NCBI GenBank assembly: GCA_002751075.1
Contig: NAOQ01000711.1
Span: 1-34,789, forward strand
Direction of reading: 5' to 3'
Source: Ichthyophonus hoferi
Taxonomy: Eukaryota; Opisthokonta; Ichthyosporea; Ichthyophonida; Ichthyophonidae
DNA length: 34,789 bases
Each line of letters starts with the position of its first letter. Position 1 is the stretch's first letter. The notes under the pieces are model-generated. The model was not told the origin of the DNA, did no database searches, and saw only the letters and a list, made by a program, of their open reading frames with translations. The translations under genes and the position numbers were made by a program. Of this stretch, positions 10,930-21,870 are shown one piece after another.

Positions 10930-13900
10930 ATGTCGGGCACGAGTGTGAGAGTAACGAATGAGCCGGAGGTGCGTGAGGCATTGAGAAAGGTCCGTGACGA
11001 CGCGGATAGCAGTAACTGGGTTGTGTGTAGCCATGATAATAAACCAGATCTCATTAAGCTTGTGGGTTTGGGCTCTGGGGGTCTGTCAGAACTACGTGCT
11101 GCCATTACTGATGATAATGTCAGTTATGCTTTGTGTAAGTCACATTGTTTATCTAGCCTTAATTATAGGTCTGTGCTTGTAGTCTTCTGAATTTTGCTTT
11201 GCGTACTCTTCCCTAGCCAGAATGAGTATTATGTACTTTTGCTTTTTCTTCTCAAATTATGCTTTGTGAGCTATATATATCTGCTTTTCTCTTACCCCAT
11301 TCCTTACATTTACATATCATTCTTATTTTCAGTAAACACCCCTAGAATTTCCAATATGGTGGCTCACTGTTGTATATAAGTTTTGGAGACCGGCGCCCTG
11401 TTTTGTAAGTGTTGAATTAAAAACCTATACGATCATACTTGTTATCTTGGGTTTCAGTAAGAGGCCACAGGTTTAGAAAGACAAGGGAGGCGCCTTGGTC
11501 AATGCGACCAGATTTTATGCTAATTCTTAAGCTAGTAGTCTGCCTGGTTACACTTCAGTCCGACACTTACTCCAACTTGTGGCTGCAGTGCGAGTGACTG
11601 AGAAGGTGGACTTGAGCGAAACCGTTAAGTTTGTGTATCTGCACTTCATAGGGCAAAAGTTATCCCTTGTTAAGAAAGGTCGTTATGGCATTGTTTACGG
11701 CGATGTCACCACGCGCTTTTTCTCTCCTCACCACGTTATGTTCTCTGGTATTGAGGACTTTGAAGATATTAATGAGGGGGTGGTTATGCAAAAGGTTGCC
11801 GAGGCTAGGTAGGTTGCATATATGTGCATATGATGTGGCATAGGTCCTAATGAATATCCTTCTATCAGTTTCTTTACACAAAGACACCGTATATAAATAT
11901 AAAACACATCCATCAGATTGAGGAGGTGAAAAGACAAGGTGAGTTGCATTAAGCCAAAAATAGCCGATTATCGTCTAAGGCGCTGATTTATTGTTATGTG
12001 TAGGTCTCAGCCTCTCTGAGTGACCCACCTCTTCCTTGTGCAGTGGGACGGCCAAACATGAACTTGCAAGCACAGAGGGTAGACAGGTAAGGAGTTTTAC
12101 TGGGAAGCCAACGAATCAAGACTCCCCACACTTGAACAAGACCCCTGCACAGGTCACAGTTGCTCGGGTGAGTGCCTTTGTGCTTTATCTGTGTTAGGTT
12201 TTAGCTCACTATATGCTCTGTGCTAAGTGTACCCATGGAATGTTTACAGTTTATTAAGAGGACTATATGCAAGCTATCCTCATATAGTCTAGCATATTGA
12301 ACAATTCGCTTTGAATCTAATTGGGATCTTCTACTTGTAACCTCTTTTCGAACACTTGATATCAATATATATTATTTATATATTGATGAGCATATGCTTA
12401 CAGTTCAGTGAAATGCGACTATGCGACTATACTTCACAGTGTGCTAACGGCTTTAACTAAGGACTTTTTAAATACTATTTATTGAAAAGAACATGTATAT
12501 AAGGAGTAATAGAGAAAAAGGAATAACGGGCCAATGGGATTGGGCTATTAGGGACAGGCCTCGGGACAGATCTCGGGACAGGCCTCGGGTAAGACCTCTA
12601 GTAAGGTCTCGGGTAAGGCACCAACAGAGCGGGTAGCAGTTGAGACACAGAAGGCGGACTTGATGTTTGGTGCTGACCTGAAGGAAGGCATTGCTTTGGT
12701 GCGCAATGACCAGTCTAATATTAATTGGTAGGTGTCATTGATTGTTCGCTTAACCTGTAAGCAGGATACTAGGCCAGCATATAAATAGGTGAAATTGTTT
12801 TGTTTGGGATCTGCATTTCCCCGTATCAATTACTGCATTGGGTTGGCCGTGTCTCCGACTTTTTCAAATCGAGGCATACCACATTCGTTCTTTTTTTGAA
12901 TGCTGTCAGGCCTCTTGATTTCCTAATGAAAAACAAAAAGTACTTGCATATACCCTTGTCATGAAGCACCACCCCTGTTCACGTATGAGTAGGTATTTCC
13001 TCATTTCAACACTTGTTCATGATAGAATCCCCTTGACAATCAAATACCTGCTAAAAGAGGACATACATGCCTTATAACTATACCCCATTAACCCAGTCAC
13101 TCATACGATCCAGCCTTAATGGGTATAGGGTGGAGCCCATCTTACACATTATTCGATGAAAATTAACTGCAAAGGGACAGGGTGCTAGGCTCATATGAGG
13201 ACGATAATGTAAGAAAGCCCGTAGTGTTGGTTGCCAAGGGCTCTGAGGGTCTGGCAGAATTTGTACAGAACTTGAATCCAGCCAAGGTCTTATATGGCAT
13301 ACTACGTACTACTGATGACTATGAAGGTAGGTGGAGGTGTAGTTCTGTTATTGGCTCGTACATGCATATGCCATAGTGACTTTACCATTTTGCTCCTACT
13401 CATACTCAAATTCTCAATACTGTAGATTATTAAGTATATATTGCTTCGCATTCTACCCCAGAGTGGGGTGTATGAAAGACGGAATTATACATGTTAATAC
13501 AATGTGGTTCTTGCTTTTTTTATGAACTGATAATTCGGCCAGCTCATAGCTAATGTTGTATCGCAATGAATCATAGAACAGGTCAATCAGAATGATATTA
13601 ACAAGTCACCATGCAGGTATTATCACAGTCAAATTTGTTTATTTCAGATTTGTTGGCGATGATGTCTCTTTCATGCAACGTGCCCGTATCTCTGTTCACA
13701 AGGGTGCGACTGAAGCCTTCTTTGCGGTAAGTATCATACCACTACTAAGCATTTCCCAGTCTGATTACTTAGACTGTTCAGTGTATTAGCAATAGAAAGC
13801 GTTTAATTCTTAGCAATATGTTGTGAGAGCATTGCATTGCATTAGGACATTATTGATTTTCCTTACAGCTAGATATATACAGGTCAACTAGACTACTGTG

Positions 13901-14255
13901 TGTACCATATTATAAGTATGGTAGTGTAGTAGCCCTTTCAATAGTTATGCTGATAAGTTTTTTCTTTTTGGGATATTTCCAAATACATAATACCTGTAAG
14001 AGGCAATTTTAAGGAAACAGAGTTGGTCTTCTCATATAACGTTATTAGCAGCATATAGACATTTATTGGAATAAGTATCCCTACCAACTCCGTGTCACTA
14101 GACAGGAGTTGGATTTTTGATATTTGTATTAACGTGTATTTTTACAGCCCTATCATGTAGCATTTGATGGGATTAGTAAGGCTAATGAAGTGACAGAGGA
14201 TGCAGTCAAGTCTAAGATTGCTGCAGCATCAGGCTCCAAGAGCTGGGTCAAATAA
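10930..14255 (+). CDS. Protein with two coactosin-type ADF-H domains
   Basis: Seven exons: 10930-11134, 11589-11808, 12044-12167, 12552-12727, 13181-13326, 13617-13726, 14148-14255. All introns are GT-AG and all phases agree, giving 1089 nt and 362 residues. Domain 1 spans about residues 3-142, and domain 2 about 212-352. Each has the coactosin layout: a VRDD/VRND segment with a conserved W, a GSGGL or GSEGL loop, a VKFVY strand, an HK/KKGR-type turn and a PHHV/PYHV motif, then V-x-x-K-(I/V)-A-x-ASG. The lysine that matches Lys75 of human coactosin-like protein, needed there for binding F-actin, is present in both domains (K82 and K296). The linker, about 143-211, is low-complexity. Known coactosins have one domain; a pair could bind two sites on a filament or link filaments (inference). 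The start is the first ATG in frame. Exon 3 also contains a possible 64-nt intron (12089-12152) that keeps frame neither gained nor needed; I kept it as coding because it is open. Confidence 0.92.
12361..12387. repeat. Perfect 11-bp inverted repeat in intron 3
   Basis: ATCAATATATA is followed after five bases by its exact reverse complement. It lies in an AT-rich intron of the double-coactosin gene, so it could be chance or the end of a small transposon. No role is claimed. Confidence 0.6.
12552..12623 (+). repeat. Six 12-nt tandem units coding the inter-domain linker
   Basis: Starting exactly at the acceptor of exon 4 there are six 12-base units: GGACAGGCCTCG, GGACAGATCTCG, the first again, then GGTAAGACCTCT, AGTAAGGTCTCG and GGTAAGGCACCA. 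Each gives four residues of the form G-(Q/K)-x-S (residues 184-207). The first and third units are identical. The frame-keeping unit length means copy number can change without harming the protein, so it is a natural place for length variation. Confidence 0.9.
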
Positions 14256-14256
14256 A
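14251..14256 (+). promoter_or_regulatory. AATAAA polyadenylation signal overlapping the stop codon
   Basis: The canonical hexamer AATAAA contains the TAA stop of the double-coactosin gene. If used, the 3' UTR would be only some 10-30 nt long. No second clear AATAAA is seen close downstream. Confidence 0.5.
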
Positions 14257-15990
14257 AACTTTAGTGTTCTGTAAAGGACTAGATATACGAAGTATATGTA
14301 GAAATGGAGCATCTTTTTACTTATGTCATCTCTTGTAGGAGTTATTGCAACCATCTATATATTGTTTATCAGCTATTTGTTGTGGCTTGTTCTTCTTTAT
14401 ATATGTATTGGGGTGCATTTTACTTGAACTTTGTGATAGCTACAAATAATTGAGGGCCATTCATATATTATTTTGGAGTCACAAGAGAAGAGCGACAGTA
14501 GCAAATGATATGAGTAAGTACTACAGACCAAAGTGCGACATGTGTATGGTGTAGGCCATCATCACATCAGAAAAATAGGCGTACATCCAGGCTAAGTTAC
14601 CATACTCCTATTTGGAGATCAAGAATGATTTAATATGGATTGAATTAAAATCCCTGAAGTTATTTTTACTCTTTGAAATATTATGCTTTTACAATAATAA
14701 CAGAGACCAATTGACTTACGACAGGCTTTTATTGCTCGCTAGACTAAACTCGCAACCTCACTGCTTCATTATATGTAATTAATGTCTTCAGGGTGATAGA
14801 CTACTTAGCCCTATGTTTTAAGGATAGTGCATGACTACTGAAATATATCGGTTTTCCGTTAGAGGATTCATTTGTAGGGTGATTATTTAGCCGGTGCGAT
14901 AGCAGGTTGATTACCAACAGTAACTTTACTAGACTTGATTCATACCCGGTAAACCGGTTTGCTTGTGCTTGTGGTCATATACACGTACTTATATTGAGTA
15001 TATAGCCTACTTGAATGTACTGATCAAGTTGAATTTTTGATGCATTTTAGCTGTTGTATCATTTAAGCTCTTTCATAGATTGTGATATAAGCTCGTCAAT
15101 TGGTTATCTAGTTTTCCAATGTTACTGTGTGCGTGCATAACCCATATAGAAGTATGGTAAAGGCAACAAGAAAATACCACGGGAAGATATTCTCTTTTCT
15201 TCAAGTATATAGATATTATGCACATATTATGAGTATATATATCAAAAGGATTACAGGCAAGAAGCAATACTGAGATGACATTGTTTAACCATAAATAACC
15301 CCCAAAACTTCACCTCTTAATCTGTTGATAGTATCTGCCTACAGCTGTGAGACACAAATGTACCTATCTTTGAATTGATATAGGATTTGACTTATTTACA
15401 TATTCCTGTCTCTTTTACCTTGAAAACATCAGTCAATCTCATTGCTTAAGAAAACCCTATTATAAAAATATCCAAAACTACACCTTTCATATATACCTAG
15501 CTAGAGATATGTAACGCTGTGCAGATGAGGTGATGGCTTGCATTATATATAATCTTATCAAGCTCAATACAATATAAGTTCTAAAAATTAGGTATACTCG
15601 TGTAATATGTTTTGACATGCCCAGCAATATCTAACCGAGTATTCAAATGCCATTATATCACCACATTTTGAAAGTACCAATAAATAAAGCTCTGATGAGA
15701 TTGAGTCGGACAACATCCTATCAGATAGAAGCAATAGGCTAATTAATACACAGACATGCTCTAGTGAGGGCAGCAATCTGATCACTCAAGGCCATTATAT
15801 AGCCCACAGAGTCAAAGATATACCAGAACAATAGCCTTAGTCATATGACCTGCAATATCAGCAAGAATTTCACCTTCAATTAAGACTGCTTTAATATGAG
15901 AAAAATATAAGAGGGCTACTACAGTCTATTGAATTAAAGTTTTGTACACCCTGGTGAGGAAGTTAATACTATATGAGATGCACATGTATT
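14257..15990. other. Gap between two convergent genes, nothing assigned
   Basis: The double-coactosin gene (+) and the coiled-coil gene (-) end towards each other across this 1.7 kb. I found no third gene, tRNA or repeat family in it. Short open frames here (for example on the minus strand near 15590-15785) lack codon or motif support. Confidence 0.5.
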
Positions 15991-18900
15991 TCATTCTGAT
16001 TGGGGGGTTGCTATTGCACTAGCAACTTGATGGGGCTGAGAAACGTCTGAGAGAAGACGGTCCATTTCCTGGGGTCAATAAACTACATTAGTGCTTGTCA
16101 TCCATACAGGGCTACCCACATATAAACGTCACTGGAGGCAGTAGGTACATTGGGACATAAAAAGGGTTCTTAGCCATTGTTGAGATGATGAGGAGTATAA
16201 CAACATTGGGGCCGATGAATAGAACAGATCACTTATTTCTTCAGTTTGTAGCTAGACCTTGCTCAATGGCAAAGACGAAGATAGCAATAAAAGAAAAAAG
16301 ACATGCCTAGGAGATAAAGAAGCAGACAGCACACAGCATACTTTTAACATATTATAGCTGCTTGACATCTTCTCTGCTCCTTGCAAAATGTGTTGATGGC
16401 AAACTGCAATTTTTTCTTCCTGAAAAATCAAGGCTCAGTTAGCTACATGACTACAAGCCTGAAAGGTAAGAAGAACAAACATCAGGCAAGTTCATTGGTG
16501 CATATATTTATGCACTGTATATTTCTCTAGTCCTGTGTCGATTTGTTAACAGCATATAACCAACATTTGAATCCTCATATTCTCATATTCTTGTGTTTTC
16601 CTTTATCCATTTGTGTAAAAGGAATGGTACACATACTTATTTCATGCCCTTCTTGGGTCTGGTCTTTCAAAGTCTAATTATGGCCTCTTTACTTTTCAAC
16701 AACCATTATTATCTACCAGCTATACAGTGTGATGTATGTAAACATACAAATCACATCAGTGTTTAAGTCAACAATGATGTAAAATGCATAGGTATCCACA
16801 AGGTACCATATAAACTCAACGAAGACCTTGCCCTCGTTTTTAAAAAAAATCACAATTTTCTGATATTCTGATAAAAACCAAAACTTTAAAGCTTTCTGAC
16901 CCAGTACATGTGACCATCCCAGCTTGGACCTCCATTTCTTCTATCAGAGTAGTGATTGATATATCCACTGTGATCATGTACAGGAGCTTTCCTTCTATAA
17001 GACCCCCTACCATGGAAAAAATATAGTATAACAAGCAGATACAAACATATAGTCCAACCCACTCACCATTGCATCCCCAGAGTGTGCTACAGTCTCAGGC
17101 TGGCCAGTTCTGTTTTGGTAGATTGCTGTGCCTGAAACTGAAAGGCTTGTCAGTAATGAAGCACAGACACAGACTATCAACACAACAATACTCTATATCA
17201 TGTCAACGGCGTAGGCATACATATGGGTTGGGTGATCAATGGAGTAAGAGATGCCTACCTGCATCAATATTATGACGCTCTACTAGTAAACACATCTCAT
17301 TATAGTCTCTTAAGGCCTTGTCTCTTGCCAGCTCTATCTGGTTGATCTGCCTCCCCATCGCCTCTAACTCGTCATCCTTTAACTTGAGGTTCCCTGTGTT
17401 TCTCATCCAATAAGTGACAGAACTATTGGCTAAAACCATCACGCACATATGAGAACAAGCATTCACACTATAGGCCTGATACCTACACTGCCTTTCATTA
17501 GACCTAGCACTGCATCATTCAACCTCGGCTATTGATTTGCTATTCATCTCATATCTATGTACACCAAATATAACAATTTTTAACCATGAAAAGAAAAACT
17601 AACCTCTAGATCTGTTCTACTTTGATAACGTATAAAGGTATCCAGATGGCCACTTATCTAAATGTAAAAACAAATAATATACTGCATCAGACAAAGAAAG
17701 AGAACATACTCTGATGGGCAGCTAAAAGCTCTTGATGTGAATCAGCAGCTAACTGACTTACTACTCGTTGATTAGCCACCTCTGCCTGCAGGACTAGGGG
17801 TCAGAGAGTGGCCCCAACTACTATTATAAGTTAGCAGTTAGTAGAGTGCAAAGCGCTCATCCACCCTGCATCTGTACAGCCATCTAAATGCAGCAGCAAG
17901 GGCTGACTTGTGATGCAGTAGCCCTGCCCCCATCTTACTCCCATAACAATACCAACCTTTAGTCGATCGACCTCTTGAGCCAAGACTTCGGATTGGGCCT
18001 CCCTAGCCTGTAGGTTATGAACGAGCTCTTGTAGTTCCTTGCGGGTCAGTCCACTGCAACCCCCCATCAGAGTCTGTCTCACATCTCCCCTCTCTTCCCC
18101 TATTTCATCACATCTCTGAGAAGTTCACAGGACACCTACCTGAGGTCCTGTCGCCTATGTAGCAGCAATGGAGCCTGAGAGGGATGCACAGTCGTTGATG
18201 GAGTATGGCTAGGATTGGTTGGATGGCTGGTAGGTGGCTGCCTGGACGATTTGATATGTACACCAATTAGTTCAAAAATATAAACATATAGGCTATAAAA
18301 GGAGTCATTATGCAAGGAAAAAATCTAGTAGTGAACGTAGGTGATGAGAGAGAGAATGTGTATACGTGTATATAACAAGCACAAATGAAATAAAGAGTGA
18401 GTCATGAGTTTAGAGAGCCTGGAAAGGTGAATGCAATATACACTCAGAAGGGTCAAGTATTGAGTGTGGTAGAGGCAGTGTCTTATTGTTTGGTGATGTT
18501 TATGTTAGTTTCAGGCATGCATTGACTCCAAACTATTGTGTTATGAGCCCATTGTAATATGGTAGTATTGTATTGTAGAATTAGATATAAGTGGTGCAAA
18601 GAGATAAACCCTGTGAACAACTCTACTGTAATACCTGCTAAACTTCATGGCAAATATGTATGGCATTTTTGTGCGCGCCTTATGTGTGCTGATCGAACGA
18701 GAGTATATAGCTCAGGGCTTGCTTGTATTTCTTTATATGTAAATAAACCAGGATATGATACAATAATTCCCCACAAGGAATACAAGAATTTCGTTGTTGT
18801 CCAAAAAAAATATATCTAGAGAGCTGAATACAGGTCTCAGTCAATACTATTTATTCTTAATGAAGGCTACTATGGATAAAGGCAATAGGGGGACATGATA

Positions 18901-19116
18901 GACGACTTACCTTCGCTCACGAGACCTGCCTGTAGGGGCCATATAATGGCTCCTCCCATCCCTTGACAAGACCCCTCTTTTTACTTCATTCTCTCCCACC
19001 CGTGCTCGACTGTGACTTCCAGGCTCTAGTACTGTACGTTCACTACTAACTATGCCTCCATGAACCGGCCGATTGGCCTGAGGCGCCTTAATTTTCGTAT
19101 GATTCTGAGAATACAT
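15991..19116 (-). CDS. Coiled-coil protein of unknown function
   Basis: Eight exons on the minus strand: 19116-18911, 18241-18140, 18053-17957, 17785-17710, 17429-17259, 17137-17067, 16419-16342, 16068-15991 (TGA stop). Every junction is GT-AG and the phases agree; 879 nt, 292 residues. Residues 1-102 are basic and rich in Ser, Pro and His (for example APTGRSRERRQPPTSHP), likely disordered. About 103-217 has heptad-like Leu/Ala spacing (KELQELVHNLQAREAQSEVL; DDELEAMGRQINQIELARDK), typical of a parallel coiled coil. The C-terminal third is less regular (EMDRLLSDVSQPHQVASAIA). I do not recognise a family; a scaffold or cytoskeletal role is only a guess. Least certain is the exon at 17137-17067, where another frame looks more heptad-like but ends at a stop. 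The start is the only upstream ATG in frame. Confidence 0.72.
17604..17657 (-). other. 54-nt exon-like block that does not fit the frame
   Basis: Inside intron 4 of the coiled-coil gene lies a block with an acceptor (TTTAG) and a donor (GTTAGT) of exactly 18 codons. Read in its own phase 0 it is open and protein-like (SGHLDTFIRYQSRTDLE). The flanking exons need phase 1, in which the block has a stop near its end. It may be an exon that fell out of use, a poison exon that lowers expression when included, or chance. Confidence 0.4.
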
Positions 19117-20198
19117 GTTTAGGGATCTGGCTATTTTTCAATAAAAGGTTCTAGTCTGCTCCCTTCCCAGAACCATTTGCACCTTATATATATAATTTGG
19201 ACCTGTGAAAACGTATGTCACAGTATTCATCTACGCAAGCTGTCAGGCCTACCCTCCCTTTACTGTTCAAAGTGTTTATAAGTACTAAGAAAATAGGTTA
19301 CAGGCCTTTAAGCGTGTGAAGAGTTAGCTATACAATATTTACAATATTATTATTTGTACCATCATTAGTCATATCAAAGGGGCCGGTGGTTATTGGGTTA
19401 TATAACTGAGGATGCTGTAGAAGTTAGACTGTAGTATCGATATTACTATTGTGATATATATTACTCTGTATTGGTATTAGTATAGGTAGGTAATAAATAG
19501 GTAGATGGTGGCCGTTATGATTTAAATTTCGTTCATATATCGCTACACCAATAATCGCACAGATTTAAATCCAATTATTAGCGCTAGAGGGGCAGTGTAG
19601 CAAATTAAATTAAAGAAATATTTTAATGCAACCGTGCGATGATCTTTTAAAATCAATACTAATCGTTTACCAATCAATGGTTAATGGAAGATTGTTTCCA
19701 CCAACAAACACATAACTAAGACATTTTGCTTTATTATAACAAATCAGCAAAAGTTGAGGCCTAAGCCCATAAGATTGATAAGACTAGGAGAGTTCAGTCA
19801 GCTGGGCAGTCAGGTGTTAGTTGATGGCCCAGCCCAGTGAGACTCCTAAGGAATCCAGTAAAAAATCTGTTGTCACGGGATAGAGATGATTATAATGCTA
19901 TTATTTTATGACTGTATTGTTGAAGGCAAGACTCTAAGTGTCCTCCAACACCCATAAGGACTTACATGGTCTCCAATTAGCAGTTAAAAGACGTAGGGAA
20001 GACTGAAAATATGATTTGAAATGGCTCATAGGATAGTTGCAAGATCGCTGCCATTGGCTGTTTTCCTCTTAATATGATTGGATTGATACATACTTTGATT
20101 GCGGGTTTAGATTAACTACTTAAGATAATGGTGGGTTATTTTTTACCGATCGCAACACCGAGTCCTGGGAACTACTATGCATAATTTCCTGTACAACA
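19117..20198. other. Upstream region of the coiled-coil gene, nothing else assigned
   Basis: This should contain the promoter of the minus-strand coiled-coil gene. A TATATATA run lies near 19183-19192, about 70 bases upstream of its ATG, but the surroundings are AT-rich and I would not call it a TATA box with confidence. No other gene is seen. Confidence 0.4.
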
Positions 20199-20720
20199 CT
20201 ATTTAGATCCCCATGGTTTCACGGGGAATCTTGGAGTTACATCATGTCCGGAGCTAATACCATGTGCACCAAGGTGTTCAAACACTACATTACACTCAAA
20301 GCCATCACATTGAGGACTACCTCGTCTCATGTGAGTAACGCAATAGATTTCGCCTGCATGGACCGCATTTTCATACTCTGCTAAAAATCTATCAGTAGTA
20401 GTTAGTTCATTCTGAATGGCAGGAAAATGGTAAATGGAAGAAATGTGGTAGAGACTGGCCCCACTTATATAGGCTCCTCACGAGCTCTGGTAGCAGTGGC
20501 ATTGAAGCTTTATTGGTCCCATGGGGGTTTCTATAATCTCAGGGCTGACAACGGTTTGAACATACCAATCGTCTGGGCGTAGGATTACACCCCACATCTT
20601 AAGTACTGCATTTAATAATTCCATTGCCATCATAATTGCTTAGTAATCGTCGGGTCCGTTGTAGCCCCAATTTTCTTCAACAATTAAGATTAATTGTGAA
20701 CGACGGAGTTTCCTAAACAT
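20199..20720 (-). pseudogene. Interrupted reading frame of unknown family
   Basis: One minus-strand frame of about 174 codons, from an ATG at 20720 to a TAG at 20199, reads like real protein over nearly its whole length but is interrupted twice. Parts include VEENWGYNGPDDY, LLNAVLKMWGVILRPDDWYV, ETPMGPIKLQCHCYQSS, LTTTDRFLAEYENAVHAGEI and the end PRFPVKPWGSK. Composition (several Trp, Cys, His and Pro) is unlike translated AT-rich noncoding DNA, and there is no frame change across 520 bases. I do not recognise the family. The Cys pairs (QCHC; QCDGFEC) suggest a small disulfide-bonded or metal-binding fold. It looks like a recently silenced single-exon gene or one large exon; an upstream exon cannot be excluded. 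Confidence 0.5.
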
Positions 20721-21528
20721 AAGGAAACGATTACCCTACGCATCACTTACCCTACTACTTTTGCTTATACGTATTTCTCTATCTTAAGAACACAGGATGT
20801 ACTACTTTAAACTTAAATACCTTCTATTATATATAACACAAGCAATTATTGGATCTAACTGATCTAGGTGACTAAAGCCGCGAGGCAATCGGCATCTTAA
20901 CACCGAGATTAAACATCTATTGGTAGGTATCGTACCGCTAATAGAAATTATGAGCCGCATCTCCACTAAAATATTTCTATATAGCAGAGCAGTAACCAAA
21001 CAAATAGCGCAGTAACCCTGCCCGATGCACATAGGGCTCTATTAGTTATTGCAGTCTACATTTATGCTTGTCTCATTTTATCTTGATAAACCAATATCTA
21101 TTTCTCCTCCCTGGAATGACTCTTTAGCCAGTTACCTCGTTGGTGTAACTGCTCACATATTATGTATTGACAAATCAATCTATCAGGTTGAAAAATATTA
21201 TGAAATTAAATCATTATGTACCCAAAGCATTATACAACTAACTAATCTTGAGCCACGATCATTCATCTACTTGTTCACTAGGGTATTTTATTAAGCAGAT
21301 AAGTTAATCTATTTGGTCTCCGTCTTCCATAAATTGTATTTACCGATAGGGATCTTTCCGATAGGTACAGCCAGTTGCCTACTGAATCTTCACGCCTTCT
21401 ATGGGACTCCTAAAAATACAAGGTCTTTGGAGAATTCACCATATTAGTTTCGACCCTATATAAACATCTCATTATCAAACTTAACGTATAGTATAGGAAT
21501 AAATCTTAAATTGTAACATTAAAGCCCA
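20721..21528. other. Intergenic, nothing assigned
   Basis: Between the interrupted minus-strand frame and the lectin signal-peptide exon. Open frames on both strands here show no motif. The last part should hold the promoter of the lectin gene; no clear element is visible. Confidence 0.45.
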
Positions 21529-21610
21529 ATGTTGCTATTCATTGCTACGTTTGTACTTATTGCCCATATGGGCAATGTAGGAGCTCAGGCGACACTAAGA
21601 CAAATTCCCT
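21529..21610 (+). CDS. Signal-peptide exon of the lectin gene
   Basis: ATG opens a typical secretory leader (MLLFIATFVLIAHMGNVGAQ), with probable cleavage after GAQ-A or nearby, and ends at a GTAAAT donor in phase 1. That phase matches the acceptor of module A at 21871. This exon itself looks intact. It was too short for a simple ORF search. Confidence 0.65.
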
Positions 21611-21870
21611 GTAAATATTAATTTACATGGTAGCTTGATGTGGGGTTGGGGCTACATATTGCACATAGATATGCTAGACTCTGCATTGCTATGCTGTGCT
21701 TTTGAAACCACTTAGAAAGCCATTTTTCTTCTAAGACCTACATATAATTGAGTGTATTGTGATCTTAATTCATTTTAATTTTTCTATATACAACCATCTG
21801 ATCTGAGTGGCTGGCTTAACTGCAAGTAGAGTTCGATAGATCTAAGAGTGTGTTTTGTTTCTTAACAAAG

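Noticed and set aside
12001-12043. Earlier acceptors for exon 3 of the double-coactosin gene (near 11928 and 12004)
   Set aside because: They give an in-frame stop or wrong phase; only the acceptor before 12044 keeps the frame open to the next donor.
16840-17034. Minus-strand open frame in intron 6 of the coiled-coil gene (IEEMEVQAGMVTC)
   Set aside because: No acceptor gives the phase 0 needed from the exon before it, and the chain is in phase without it.
18559-18819. 86-codon open frame on the plus strand
   Set aside because: It lies wholly inside intron 1 of the coiled-coil gene on the other strand and shows no motif or repeat; best explained as chance.
20802-21294. Open frames on both strands upstream of the lectin gene
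   Set aside because: No motif, composition typical of translated AT-rich DNA, and no fitting splice partners.
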